From: 66-474 sp035688305 | GTDB lineage: Bacteria; Pseudomonadota; Gammaproteobacteria; Xanthomonadales; Rhodanobacteraceae | DNA: 54,009 nt | Assembly: GCA_035688305.1 (NCBI GenBank) | Contig: DASSNC010000041.1 | Coordinates: forward strand, 1-54,009 | Reading direction: 5' to 3' | Shown: positions 7,397 through 18,083 of the stretch, in pieces | Layout: each line of letters opens with the position of its first letter | Position numbering within the stretch: the first letter of the stretch is position 1 | Position numbers and translations under genes: made by a program | The notes under the pieces: model-generated | Told to the model about the DNA's origin: nothing | Seen by the model: only the letters and a program-made list of their open reading frames with translations | Databases searched by the model: none

Positions 7397-8869
7397 TCAA
7401 TCATCCTTGCCGCTGCACACCGTCGTACCCGGCGCTCCCGGCTTAACTCCCTGGCACACTTGTTCGCGAATCTTGTGGCGGCAGTGCGAGCCGAAAAATC
7501 CGCGGTGACACTCGCTATGCGCGCGCTGGTTGTAGATTTCATCCGGCGTCGGCGTGCGTGGTATCGGAACGGCGGCCTTCCGCGCGGCCTCCGCCGCAGC
7601 TTGCCGCGCGGCCTCGGCCTGCTCGGCCTTCTCGCGCTGCGCGCGTTCCCTGCGCTCGCGCGCCCGCTGCGCGGCAACCCGTTGCTGCGCATCGGTAGCC
7701 TTCTGCAGCAAGGCTTGCGCGTCGGCGTTGCCAGGCTGCGCAGCGAGCGCGGACTTCGCCTTGCGGACAGCGTCGTTGTAGCGCCCACGCGCGTAGTCAT
7801 TCTGACCCTGTGCGACCAGGTCCGCGGCCTGCTGGCTGGCCTGGTCCACGGCCGGGGCAGTCTGTGCCGGTGCCGGTGCGGTCGCCACCGAAGCTGCGCC
7901 GGGCGGCAACGCCGCGGCCGGCGCAGCAGCCGAACCTGCCGTTGCCACCTCGCCCGCAACGGATCCACCGGACAGCGGCCCAGCGGGCGCTGCCGCCACG
8001 CCTTGCGATGCCGCGGCAGCAGGTGCCGCCGGAGCCATCGCGATCGGCGCGGAATTGACGGGCGTGTCAGTGGCGGCCGGAGCGGATGCAACCGGGGTTT
8101 CGGCTGCGGTTTCCGCAGGTTGGGCATGATGGAAGAATTTCACGTAGGCAAACGCGGCGGCCCCACCGACCACGATCAACACCACCGCGACGATGACGCC
8201 GATCAGCCAGCCCGGCAATCCGGAGTTTGCGCGCGCAACCGGCGCCACCGGTCGCACGGGTGGCGGCGGCGTGACCGCTGCCGCAGGTGCGGTGCCGGCT
8301 GGTGCGGCACCCGCGGCGGTTCCCGCTGGCGGCGCCGCCAACAATTCGTCGAGCGAGGTCGCGGCGCCTGCAACTTCGTTTGCACCTGGCAATTCGGCGG
8401 CGGGGGCCGCGGCGGGCGGCGGTGCATCGGCGGGGCGAACCGGCTTGAAGACCGTCGAATCCTCGTCCACGGGTGCGGCAGGCGCAGGTGGCGGCGCGAT
8501 GGCATCCTCGAAGGGTTGTCCACACAGCTTGCAAAACCTTACGCCCGGCACGCGCGGCGTGCCGCAATGCGGACAGGCCTCGGCTGCGGCGGCTGCAGGC
8601 GGCACAGGGGCAGGCGGTGGCGTAGACGGTCCACTTTGCGCGCCGTAACCGGGGATCGTCGCACCCGGGTCTCCTGCAGGGATCGCTGGCGGCGGAGCGG
8701 CCGCCGCGACGAACGCATGACCACACTGCTTGCAGAACTTCGCATCCGCGGGATGCGCCGCGCCACATTGCGGGCACGCCGGTTCCGCCACGGGTTCGAT
8801 ACGGGTTCCGCACCCGACGCAGAACTTGGCGCCTTCGGCGAGGCTACGTCCGCAACCAGGACATTCCAT
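7397..8869 (-). CDS. triple zinc-ribbon, single-span membrane protein
   Basis: A 490-residue protein starting at ATG 8869. Three N-terminal zinc ribbons have the same CxxC-X10-CxxC layout: residues 3-20, 32-49 and a third near residue 100 (CPHCGTPRVPGVRFCKLCG). They are joined by Pro/Ala linkers. A single membrane segment lies around residues 218-240 (WLIGVIVAVVLIVVGGAAAF). Beyond it are an Ala/Pro-rich stretch, a TPR-like segment (QGQNDYARGRYNDAVRKAKS), a charged coiled coil and a short Cys-containing tail (SECHRGFFGSHCRHK). This architecture suggests a cytoplasmic metal-binding head and a periplasmic TPR domain, which is an inference. The following gene in the same direction also carries a zinc ribbon. 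Confidence 0.8.
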   Translation of the reverse strand: MECPGCGRSLAEGAKFCVGCGTRIEPVAEPACPQCGAAHPADAKFCKQCGHAFVAAAAPPPAIPAGDPGATIPGYGAQSGPSTPPPAPVPPAAAAAEACPHCGTPRVPGVRFCKLCGQPFEDAIAPPPAPAAPVDEDSTVFKPVRPADAPPPAAAPAAELPGANEVAGAATSLDELLAAPPAGTAAGAAPAGTAPAAAVTPPPPVRPVAPVARANSGLPGWLIGVIVAVVLIVVGGAAAFAYVKFFHHAQPAETAAETPVASAPAATDTPVNSAPIAMAPAAPAAAASQGVAAAPAGPLSGGSVAGEVATAGSAAAPAAALPPGAASVATAPAPAQTAPAVDQASQQAADLVAQGQNDYARGRYNDAVRKAKSALAAQPGNADAQALLQKATDAQQRVAAQRARERRERAQREKAEQAEAARQAAAEAARKAAVPIPRTPTPDEIYNQRAHSECHRGFFGSHCRHKIREQVCQGVKPGAPGTTVCSGKDD

Positions 8870-9049
8870 ATGCCACCCCTCAATGGCGTGGTACCGAATC
8901 GCCTTCGGTAACACGGATGCCCACGCGTGGCCGACACTGCCCAGCCGACGGCGCGCAGGCTTGATGCAATTCCACAGCCCGGGTGTCGATAGTGCCAACT
9001 ACCGCCGTTGAACGCAACGTCAAGATTCGGCGCCGCCGCCGGGGCCTTG

Positions 9050-9886
9050 TCAGGTCGCTGGCGACGCCGGAAACAGAGCATCCACTTCGCCGTGGGAAGC
9101 CGCACCGGCAAAGCCGTCAAAACGGCCATCGGCAAGGCCGCGCGCGGCACGCAGCGCAGCACCCCAGGCCACCCCGGCCAGCGCGCCACCGACGCTGATG
9201 CGGCGCACGCCCAGGCGCGCGTAATCATCCAGGGTCGACGTCACCGGCCGCCCCACCAACACGTTCACCGGTTTGGGCGCGACGGCCGCAACGATCGCGC
9301 TGATCTGCTCGGGCGTACTGGCGCCGGGCGCATACAGGCAATCGGCACCGGCGGCGGCGTATGCCTGCAGGCGCTTCAGCGATTCATCCAGCGGATCGGG
9401 ATGGCCGACCAGGAAGCACTCGGCGCGGCCAATCAGCATCACGTCTTCGCCGGACGCGTCGATCGCCGCGCGCGCGGCGCGCATGCGCGCCAATGCTTCA
9501 TCGAATGCATAAAGTGGCTGCGCGGCATTGCCAGTCGAGTCTTCGATCGACAAACCAGCAATGCCGGTGTCGATGCAGCGGCGCACGTTGTCGGCGAGCT
9601 CGGCAAGATCGCGCGCGTGGCCATCTTCGAAGTCGACGTTCACCGGCAACTCGGTGGCCGCGACGAGCTCGCGGCAATGCGCAAGCACGGCATCGACCCC
9701 CATCGCATGATCGCGCTGACCCTGCGACCACGCGAACCCGGAGCTGGTCGTCGCCAGGGCCTTGAAGCCGAGCCCGGCCAGCATGCGCGCCGAACCGGCG
9801 TCCCAGGGGTTCGGGATCAGGAAGCAACCCGACTCATGCAGCTTGCGAAAGGCAGCGCGGCGGGCGGCGTATGAAGAAGCGCTCAT
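9050..9886 (-). CDS. isocitrate lyase / PEP mutase family protein
   Basis: About 278 residues with the TIM-barrel PEP-mutase/isocitrate-lyase fold. Landmarks are IPNPWDAGSARMLAGLGFKA, LATTSSGFAWSQG, LPVNVDFEDG, AGLSIEDSTG and GADCLYAPG. The VDFEDG and IEDS segments carry the acidic Mg2+ ligands of the superfamily. The isocitrate-lyase catalytic motif KKCGH is absent, so it is not a classic isocitrate lyase. It belongs to the broad group of oxaloacetate-decarboxylase, methylisocitrate-lyase-like or PEP-phosphonomutase-like proteins, and the substrate cannot be named. ATG 9886 is preferred; a GTG two codons upstream (9892) is possible. It stands alone on the minus strand. Confidence 0.85.
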   Translation of the reverse strand: MSASSYAARRAAFRKLHESGCFLIPNPWDAGSARMLAGLGFKALATTSSGFAWSQGQRDHAMGVDAVLAHCRELVAATELPVNVDFEDGHARDLAELADNVRRCIDTGIAGLSIEDSTGNAAQPLYAFDEALARMRAARAAIDASGEDVMLIGRAECFLVGHPDPLDESLKRLQAYAAAGADCLYAPGASTPEQISAIVAAVAPKPVNVLVGRPVTSTLDDYARLGVRRISVGGALAGVAWGAALRAARGLADGRFDGFAGAASHGEVDALFPASPAT

Positions 9887-10105
9887 CCGCACAGTCTAGG
9901 CTCGAGTGTCGCCATGCTCAAGACAATGCGCCGTGAGCGCCGAAAGTTGACGGGCGCGGTTGACACTCCAACGGCCGTCAGCGTGGTGGCATGCGTGCGC
10001 CGCCGAACCGATACGGTTGCGCGGGCACGCTTGCTTCGCGGAATCCGTGTGTCCTAGAGTTCCGCGGTCGGGGAGATCATCACATCGAATACAAGGGAGT
10101 AAATC

Positions 10106-10555
10106 ATGCATTCATTCATTGCACGGGCGACCATGATCGCAACCGTTGGCTTGATGATGGCCGGTTGCGCCGGCATGCAACGTTCCACTTCGCACCCTAC
10201 GCCAACCGTCGAGCCGGAGCACGGCCTCGTCTACTTCTATCGCGAAAGCCATTTCGCTGGAGCAGCTGTCCAGTTCGACGTGCGCGACAACGGCAATGTC
10301 ATCGGTGCATTGCAAAGCGGCACCTATTTCTTCGAGAACGCGACCCCGGGTGAGCACACGTACAGTGCCAAGACCGAAGCGAAAAGCGACGTAACCTTCA
10401 ACGTCGAGCCAGGCAAGACCTACTACGTGCAGGGCTCCATCAGCATGGGGTTCATGGCGGGTCATCCCCACCTGAAAGAGGTGGACGCCGCGACGGCGCA
10501 AGCTGCGCTTCCCAAACTCGACTACGCCGTCAAGGCAGACAAGTCCAGCAAGTAG
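10106..10555 (+). CDS. DUF2846-type lipoprotein
   Basis: A 149-residue protein with a signal peptide and lipobox LMMAGC, so it is predicted to be lipid-anchored at the envelope. The mature part has the DUF2846 pattern: HGLVYFYRE near the start, GTYFFENATPGEHTYSA, and a closing V-E-P-G-K-TYYVQG segment, a small beta-rich fold. The start has a good site (AAGGGAG, 6-7 nt upstream). A strong Rho-independent terminator follows at once, so this looks monocistronic. No enzymatic residues are apparent and the cellular role is unknown. Confidence 0.85.
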   Translation: MHSFIARATMIATVGLMMAGCAGMQRSTSHPTPTVEPEHGLVYFYRESHFAGAAVQFDVRDNGNVIGALQSGTYFFENATPGEHTYSAKTEAKSDVTFNVEPGKTYYVQGSISMGFMAGHPHLKEVDAATAQAALPKLDYAVKADKSSK

Positions 10556-10575
10556 TCAGCACCCCTACTGCAAGC

Positions 10576-10604
10576 AAACCCCGGCGGTGCTCCGCCGGGG
10601 TTTT
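10576..10604 (+). terminator. Rho-independent terminator after the DUF2846 gene
   Basis: A perfect 9-bp GC stem (arms 10579-10587 and 10592-10600, loop of 4) is followed by a short T-run. It separates the lipoprotein gene from hppA. Confidence 0.85.
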
Positions 10605-10644
10605 CGCTACCCACTGCGGCTTCGGTTCGCCACCCCTTACCGGT

Positions 10645-10650
10645 TATACT
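10645..10650 (+). promoter_or_regulatory. probable -10 element of hppA
   Basis: TATACT lies 43 nt before the hppA start, just downstream of a terminator, so it is well placed. No convincing -35 box is visible. Confidence 0.4.
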
Positions 10651-10693
10651 TGCGGAAATGCCCGTTGCGGGCCTGTGCCAAAGGGGTTGTCCG

Positions 10694-12778
<2,085 letters not shown>

Positions 12779-12802
12779 TCACGGCAAGCCGCAGCACCGT
12801 TG

Positions 12803-12833
12803 AAAAAGCCCCGCCCCGCGCGGGGCTTTTTTT
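12803..12833 (+). terminator. Rho-independent terminator after hppA
   Basis: A run of A's leads into a GC stem (AAGCCCCGC pairing with GCGGGGCTT around a short loop), followed by seven T's. It reads well on both strands and ends the hppA transcript. Confidence 0.9.
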
Positions 12834-13044
12834 GCCCACCGTTCCGGATCCCAAGTCCTGCGCACCACCCTTTTGCGGTGCGCCGCGGGTCAAATCCGTC
12901 GAACAACTTTACAGTTTTGGCAATTCTTGGACTTCATGGAATACGCAGAAAGTTGATTTGCAATGATTTTTGGTGTTGGCACCAGAAATGCCTGCACGCA
13001 GCCGTGAGATCGTCAGATCCGGCAACACCAAACAGGAGGTTTTC

Positions 13045-13869
13045 ATGAAGCTTTTGACTATCGGCCTGGCCGCGCTGCTCGCATCCGGCCAGGTCGCGAT
13101 CGCCTATGCGACGCCATCCGTCAACAATGGTGATTTCGGCTCTGCCAAGACGGCACCCACGCAATTCGGTGGAAGTACGCGAAGCGGGCACGACGGGAAT
13201 GGAAGCTGCACTTTCGGCGGGCAGTTCGTCACAGGCTGGACCGGCAACGGCGGCTACGAGATCTGGTACCCCAGCGCGAGCGCAGCGTCCAGCGTGACGT
13301 CGTGCAACCAGTACAACGGCAGCACCACACAGCGCCTGCCATCGGGAGTCGTGGCGCCTCCGTTTGGCCCGGGTACTTTTGTCGGTCTTGACGGCCAACA
13401 CGGCATCCAGGGCGGCATTGGCCAGATGATCAACGGCCTGACGCCGGGCGGCAAATACACCGTGAGTTTCTACTGGGCCACGACCCAGGAGATGAGCTTT
13501 ACCGGAGCCACCTGGGATTACCTCCAGGTTTCGTTGGGAAGTGAAAGCCACGACACCACGACCAACCATATTGGCACACACGGCTGGTCCGGCTGGTCGC
13601 TGGCCTCGCTCACCTTCACCGCGGACTCCGCCTCCGAATTCCTGAACTTCCTGTCGTTCGGTGGGCAGGAAGGCAAGTCATTCGAGGATTCCGCAGGCCT
13701 GCCCCCGTTTGCATTGCTGACGGGCGTTTCGATCACCCGAAACGTTCCGGAACCTCCCGAGCTCGCCTTGTTCGGCGGCGGTCTGCTGGGCCTGGGGCTG
13801 CTGACCGTGTTGGCGCGTCGTCGCGCACTGCGCCGCGGTGTGGCAACGGGCGACGACAACCTCGTTTGA
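13045..13869 (+). CDS. PEP-CTERM sorted extracellular protein
   Basis: A 274-residue protein: signal peptide (MKLLTIGLAALLASG...), a beta-rich Gly/Ser/Thr body with NGDFG at its start and paired cysteines, and a PEP-CTERM sorting tail made of VPEPPELALF, a hydrophobic span (GGGLLGLGLLTVL) and the basic cluster ARRRALRR. PEP-CTERM tails are processed by exosortase, usually in exopolysaccharide-producing Gram-negatives, so an exosortase gene should exist elsewhere in the genome. The start is ATG 13045 with an excellent AGGAGGT site. The body resembles DUF642/carbohydrate-binding-like sandwich domains, but that is weak. No cotranscribed partner is evident. Confidence 0.85.
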   Translation: MKLLTIGLAALLASGQVAIAYATPSVNNGDFGSAKTAPTQFGGSTRSGHDGNGSCTFGGQFVTGWTGNGGYEIWYPSASAASSVTSCNQYNGSTTQRLPSGVVAPPFGPGTFVGLDGQHGIQGGIGQMINGLTPGGKYTVSFYWATTQEMSFTGATWDYLQVSLGSESHDTTTNHIGTHGWSGWSLASLTFTADSASEFLNFLSFGGQEGKSFEDSAGLPPFALLTGVSITRNVPEPPELALFGGGLLGLGLLTVLARRRALRRGVATGDDNLV

Positions 13870-13951
13870 CGATCTTGCGTTTGGCTGTCTTGGCCTCGTC
13901 CGGGCGTGTCAAACTCCCGGACGAGCGCCGACCCAGGATTTGTCCCCCGAC

Positions 13952-14755
13952 GTGAACGCACTGGTCTCCGAGATCCTTCGCCTGACGGTCTGGCTGGTGC
14001 TGCTGTGCGCGATTTTCGTGCCACTGGAGCGACTCGCGAGCGTCAGGAAGCAGTCGATCTTCCGTCCCGAGTTCCTGACCGATCTCGGTTACTTTGCGCT
14101 CAACTCCCTGTTCGTGGGCCTTGTGCTGGGGGCGCCGCTGGTCCTGATGGGCGCGGCGGTCCATCAGCTCATTCCCTCCGCGGTGCTTGAAGTCATCGCC
14201 GCGTGGCCGGCGTGGCTGCGGCTGGTGCTGGCGCTGCTGGTGGGCGAAGTGGGGTTCTACTGGGGCCACCGGATGTCCCACGAGATTCCCTTCCTGTGGC
14301 GCTTCCATTCCGTCCACCACAGCGCCGAAGAGATCGACTTCCTCACCAACACCCGGGCGCATCCGGTGGACATGGTGTTCACCCGGATGTGGGGTTTCAT
14401 CCCGGTGATCGCGCTGGGGCTGACCGGTGATTCAACGACCGTCACGGCCCTGGTGCTGGTGCTTGGGACCCTGTGGGGATTCTTCATCCACGCCAACGTG
14501 CGCTGGCGCTTCGGTTTCATGGAGCACGTCATCGCCACCCCGTTTTTCCATCGCTGGCACCACACCGATGACCGCCGGCGCGATGGCAACTATGCCGCGA
14601 TGTTTCCGTTCGTCGACCATCTGTTCGGCAGCTACCATTCGCCCGACCATTGGCCGACCGGCTACGGCATCGACACGCCGATGCCCACGTCGTTGGGTGG
14701 CCAGTTGTTGACTCCCTTCCTGCCCGCTCGCCATCGCGCGCGCCGGCACGCCTGA
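13952..14755 (+). CDS. sterol desaturase / fatty acid hydroxylase family protein
   Basis: A di-iron membrane hydroxylase of about 267 residues. Four or so membrane segments carry the three His clusters of the family: HRMSH, HSVHH and HRWHH, with an extra H in FFIHANVRW. Such enzymes hydroxylate or desaturate lipids at the membrane; the substrate is unknown here. No ATG precedes the conserved part, so I use GTG at 13952 (VNALVSEILRL...), with AGGA about 13 nt upstream; TTG 13940 is an alternative. It begins 82 nt after the PEP-CTERM gene and no terminator is seen between them, so readthrough is possible. Confidence 0.85.
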   Translation: MNALVSEILRLTVWLVLLCAIFVPLERLASVRKQSIFRPEFLTDLGYFALNSLFVGLVLGAPLVLMGAAVHQLIPSAVLEVIAAWPAWLRLVLALLVGEVGFYWGHRMSHEIPFLWRFHSVHHSAEEIDFLTNTRAHPVDMVFTRMWGFIPVIALGLTGDSTTVTALVLVLGTLWGFFIHANVRWRFGFMEHVIATPFFHRWHHTDDRRRDGNYAAMFPFVDHLFGSYHSPDHWPTGYGIDTPMPTSLGGQLLTPFLPARHRARRHA

Positions 14756-15070
14756 ATCTTCCACACGTCCGGCCCAGGTGACCGTGCACGGCGCAGTGCA
14801 GCCGCGCGTTACCCCCCAATTCGTGGCAGCGCGATCAGCGTAAACCTCTCGGCCAGACGGTCAGCCTGCGCCACTGGTACCAGCACAGATGCCCTCGTCT
14901 ACTCGATCCCGTCGCGCGGCAACGATTGAATCGGGGCGACAAAGCCACCAAGATAGCGCGGCCAAGGTCCGGATCAGGATCCACGCAAGCAACCCGTTCG
15001 GCGAAGCCCGTAGCATCGCAGCGGACGATGCCGCTGGCGAGCTGGCACCACCACGCAAGGGGAACCGGAG
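14756..15070. other. intergenic stretch with nothing recognised
   Basis: A 315-bp gap between the hydroxylase and lemA. I see no conserved reading frame, terminator, repeat or RNA; it presumably holds the lemA promoter. Confidence 0.5.
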
Positions 15071-15613
15071 ATGCTGCCCGCATTGATCCTGCTGCTCATC
15101 GCGGCCGCGGCCGTCTGGCTCTTCAACCGGCTGGTACGCCTGCGCAACCAGGTACATGTAGCCTGGAGCGACGTCGATGTGCAATTGCAGCGCCGCCACG
15201 ATCTCGTGCCGATGCTGGTCGAGACCGTCAAGGGCTACGCACACCACGAACAGGGCCTGCTCGAAAACATCGCCAGCGAGCGCAGCGCCGCCTTGAAGGC
15301 CACCGCGCCGGGCGCCCGCGGCGCACCCGAAACTGCGCTGGGTAACGACCTCGGACGCCTGATCGCGCTCGGCGAGGCTTACCCGGATCTCAAGGCCAGC
15401 GCGAACTTCAGCCAACTGTCGAGCCAACTGGTGCAGGTGGAAGACACCCTGCAACACGCGCGCCGCTTCTACAACGGCTCGGTGCGCGAGTACAACACCG
15501 CGCTGGAAACCTTTCCGACCTTGCTGATCGCGGCTCCGCTTGGCTTCAAGCCGGCCGAATTCTTCGCGGCCGAGGCCGATGCCCGCGCCAACGTCGAGGT
15601 CAAGCTGGACTGA
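15071..15613 (+). CDS. lemA: LemA family protein
   Basis: A 180-residue membrane-anchored protein. One N-terminal span (ILLLIAAAAVWLFNRLVRLRN) is followed by the LemA four-helix coiled-coil body with the family segments VAWSDVDVQLQRRHDLVPMLVETVKGYA, HEQGLLENIASER, YPDLKAS and ARRFYNGSVREYNT, then a C-terminal FF-A-E-A-DAR motif. The start has a GGAG site just upstream. It lies 13 nt before a DUF2207 protein, the usual partner of LemA in bacteria, so the two form an operon. LemA function is poorly defined; a role in envelope assembly or proteolysis regulation is often suggested. Confidence 0.93.
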   Translation: MLPALILLLIAAAAVWLFNRLVRLRNQVHVAWSDVDVQLQRRHDLVPMLVETVKGYAHHEQGLLENIASERSAALKATAPGARGAPETALGNDLGRLIALGEAYPDLKASANFSQLSSQLVQVEDTLQHARRFYNGSVREYNTALETFPTLLIAAPLGFKPAEFFAAEADARANVEVKLD

Positions 15614-15626
15614 CAGGAGGTATCCG

Positions 15627-17510
15627 ATGCGCGCACGCTTCGCCGCCACGCTGCTCGTCCTGCTCGCCCTGCTGGCATGCGCCGGCTCTGCGCTGGCGCA
15701 GGAACGCATTCTCGCTTACCACTCTGATATCGCCATCGCTGCCGACGGCAGCCTGGATGTCACCGAACACATCCGCGTCGTGGCCGAAGGCGCGCGCATC
15801 CGCCACGGCATTTACCGCGACTTCCCGACCGACTACCGCGATCCGCAGCACAACCGCTACAAGGTCGGTTTCGAGGTGCTCGGCGCCACGCTCGATGGCG
15901 CCAGCGAAGACTGGCACACAGAGCGCCGCAGCAACGGCGTGCGCGTGTACCTCGGCGACAAGGACACCATCGTGTCGCATGGCGAACACGATTTCACGTT
16001 GCACTACCGCGTCACCCGCGAACTCGGTTTCTTCGCCAGCCACGACCAGTTGTTCTGGAACGTCAACGGCACCGGCTGGGATTTCGACGTCGACAAGATC
16101 AGCGCCAGCGTGCGCTTGCCGTCCGCCGTGCCCCAAGACCAGTTGCAGGCGTACGGCTACACCGGCGCGCAGGGCTCGAACGAACAGGCGCTGACGACGA
16201 CGCTGCAACCGGGCGGTGCCGATTACGCGGCGACGCGGGCGCTCGGCCCCGGAGAAAACCTGAGCATCGTGCTCGACTTCCCGAAGGGCGTGGTTGCAGC
16301 GCCAACTGCCACGCGCAAGGCCATGTGGTTGCTGCACGACAACCGCAATCTGATCTGGGGTTTGCTCGGCCTCGTGGTGCTGTGGGCGTACTACCTCGTG
16401 ATGTGGAACCGCCACGGCCGCGATCCGGCATCCGGTCCACGCATGGCGGAGTACGAACCGCCCGATGGCGATTCCGCCGCGGCGCTGCGCTTCGTGCGCA
16501 ACATGGGCTACGACAACACCTGCTTCACCGCCGGCATCCTCGGCATCGCCGCAAAAGGCGGGTTGACCATCGAGCGCCGCGACGACAAGAAGTGGCTGGC
16601 GCGGCGCGCGGGCGCCGACATGATTGCTGCGCTCAGCGGGCCGGAGCAGGCGCTGCGCACGGCGCTGTTCGCGGGCGGCGACGAACTCGTCTTCGAACAG
16701 ACGAACCACACCCGGGTGCAGGCCGCCAGTGCGGCGTTCAAGTCGGCACTGAAGTCGGGCTTCGAGCAGAAATACTTCCTCACCAACTACAAGTACCTGC
16801 TGCCGGGCCTCGGGATCACGGTGCTCACGGCGTGGCTGGCGTCCCTCGGTGGCGGCGCCGGCACTGCCGGCATGCTGCTTTGGCTGGCCGGGTGGAGCGT
16901 CGGCGTCGCATTCCTGCTCAGCGCGGCCATCCAGGCGGGAACCGGCAAGGGCGCGGTCGGCGCGTGGTTCATGGCGCTGGTGTTTTCGGTCGGCGAGGTC
17001 GCTGGTCTGATCGGGCTCGCGCAACTCGCCGGCTACGCGGTGATCCCGATTTTCCTTGCACTCATCCTCACCAATATCGCGTTCTATTTCTGGATGAAGG
17101 CACCGACGCAGCTCGGCGCAAAATTGCTCGACCGCATCAACGGCTTCCGCTGGTATCTCGGCGTCGCCGAGAAACAGGAACTGGATGCCCGCTACAAACC
17201 CGAAGCGCGCCCGGAGCTGTTCGCGGCGTACCTGCCCTACGCGCTGGCGCTGGGCGTCGGCAACGCCTGGGCCGAGCGCTTCGCCGCTGCGCTGACGCCC
17301 GCGCAAATGCAGGCGGCGCAACCGGGCTGGTATTCCGGCGGCAGCACGGGCGCATTCACGGGTGCAAGTTTCGCCAGTTTCGCCAGCGACATGTCCTCGG
17401 GATTGAGCAGCGCAATCGCCTCATCGTCGGTTGCGCCCGGCTCAAGCTCCGGCGGTGGTGGCGGTTTCAGCGGTGGAGGTGGTGGCGGCGGTGGTGGCGG
17501 CGGCTGGTGA
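15627..17510 (+). CDS. DUF2207 membrane protein with Gly-rich tail
   Basis: A 627-residue protein: signal peptide ending near ALAQER, an extracytoplasmic DUF2207 domain up to residue ~215 (YHSDIAIAADGSLDVTEHIRV, RHGIYRDFPTDY), a membrane span near residue 240, a cytoplasmic part (RFVRNMGYDNTCFTAGILG, IAAKGGLTIERR), two further pairs of spans around residues 390-500, and a C-terminal Ser then Gly-rich tail ending in Trp. The Gly-rich tail is typical of LemA-associated DUF2207 proteins. ATG 15627 has an AGGAGGT site. It forms an operon with lemA. A second DUF2207 paralogue lies 570 bp downstream. The biochemical role is unknown. Confidence 0.9.
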   Translation: MRARFAATLLVLLALLACAGSALAQERILAYHSDIAIAADGSLDVTEHIRVVAEGARIRHGIYRDFPTDYRDPQHNRYKVGFEVLGATLDGASEDWHTERRSNGVRVYLGDKDTIVSHGEHDFTLHYRVTRELGFFASHDQLFWNVNGTGWDFDVDKISASVRLPSAVPQDQLQAYGYTGAQGSNEQALTTTLQPGGADYAATRALGPGENLSIVLDFPKGVVAAPTATRKAMWLLHDNRNLIWGLLGLVVLWAYYLVMWNRHGRDPASGPRMAEYEPPDGDSAAALRFVRNMGYDNTCFTAGILGIAAKGGLTIERRDDKKWLARRAGADMIAALSGPEQALRTALFAGGDELVFEQTNHTRVQAASAAFKSALKSGFEQKYFLTNYKYLLPGLGITVLTAWLASLGGGAGTAGMLLWLAGWSVGVAFLLSAAIQAGTGKGAVGAWFMALVFSVGEVAGLIGLAQLAGYAVIPIFLALILTNIAFYFWMKAPTQLGAKLLDRINGFRWYLGVAEKQELDARYKPEARPELFAAYLPYALALGVGNAWAERFAAALTPAQMQAAQPGWYSGGSTGAFTGASFASFASDMSSGLSSAIASSSVAPGSSSGGGGGFSGGGGGGGGGGGW

Positions 17511-17542
17511 AGCTTGTGATGGGGCGAACCGGCGAGATGCCG

Positions 17543-17926
17543 CTATCGACTCAGCATCCACACCAAACCCGCAACCACAATCGCCACGCCTGCCAGCAGC
17601 GCGATCAGCGTCGCACGCGACATTTGCACTTCACCATCGGCGCTGTCGGTTGCGGTCAAACGATACGAGCGCAGCGAAGGCGAGCCGCGCATGCTTTCCG
17701 GCATCGATCCACCCATCGGCAGCGTGTAGCTTGATGAAGTAACTTGTTGGACGACCGTCGCGTGGTGCGACCCATCCTCGGCAATGTCCGGGATGCCATT
17801 GTTGTCCTTGTCCACGAGCATGCCTTGCATCTGCTCGAACTGTGCGCGCACATCCGGCGGCATTTCATCGACGCTGTGATAGGTCTTCCCGTTGATGGAA
17901 ATTTCCGTCCAGGTGCTGGATTCCAT
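17543..17926 (-). CDS. small tail-anchored protein with an acidic Asp/Asn loop
   Basis: A 127-residue protein on the strand opposite to its neighbours. The N-terminal region contains TEISINGKTYHSVDEMPPDVRAQFEQ, then an EF-hand-like acidic loop VDKDNNGIPDIAED that could bind Ca2+. It ends in a single membrane span (ATLIALLAGVAIVVAGLVW) followed by three residues. There is no signal peptide, so it is probably tail-anchored with the bulk in the cytoplasm. It sits convergent to the first DUF2207 gene and divergent from the second. The function is unknown. The clean hydrophobic tail and acidic loop make a real gene likely. Confidence 0.7.
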   Translation of the reverse strand: MESSTWTEISINGKTYHSVDEMPPDVRAQFEQMQGMLVDKDNNGIPDIAEDGSHHATVVQQVTSSSYTLPMGGSMPESMRGSPSLRSYRLTATDSADGEVQMSRATLIALLAGVAIVVAGLVWMLSR

Positions 17927-18083
17927 GAATAATCCCCGTGACTAACAGGCAAGTAGCGAATCCCTATCATAGCCACGCGATTGGACTGGGGGATCTGCAA
18001 AGACTTCACGCTTTCGCCGAACGCGCCGGCATGGCACGCCGGGTGTTTGCCAGTGCACATGGACATGGCGGCGGAGGTGGTGG

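Noticed and set aside
7460..8911. 483-residue plus-strand frame opposite the triple zinc-ribbon gene
   Set aside because: Arg/Gly/Cys-rich shadow of the minus-strand Pro/Ala-rich gene; no start site or family motif.
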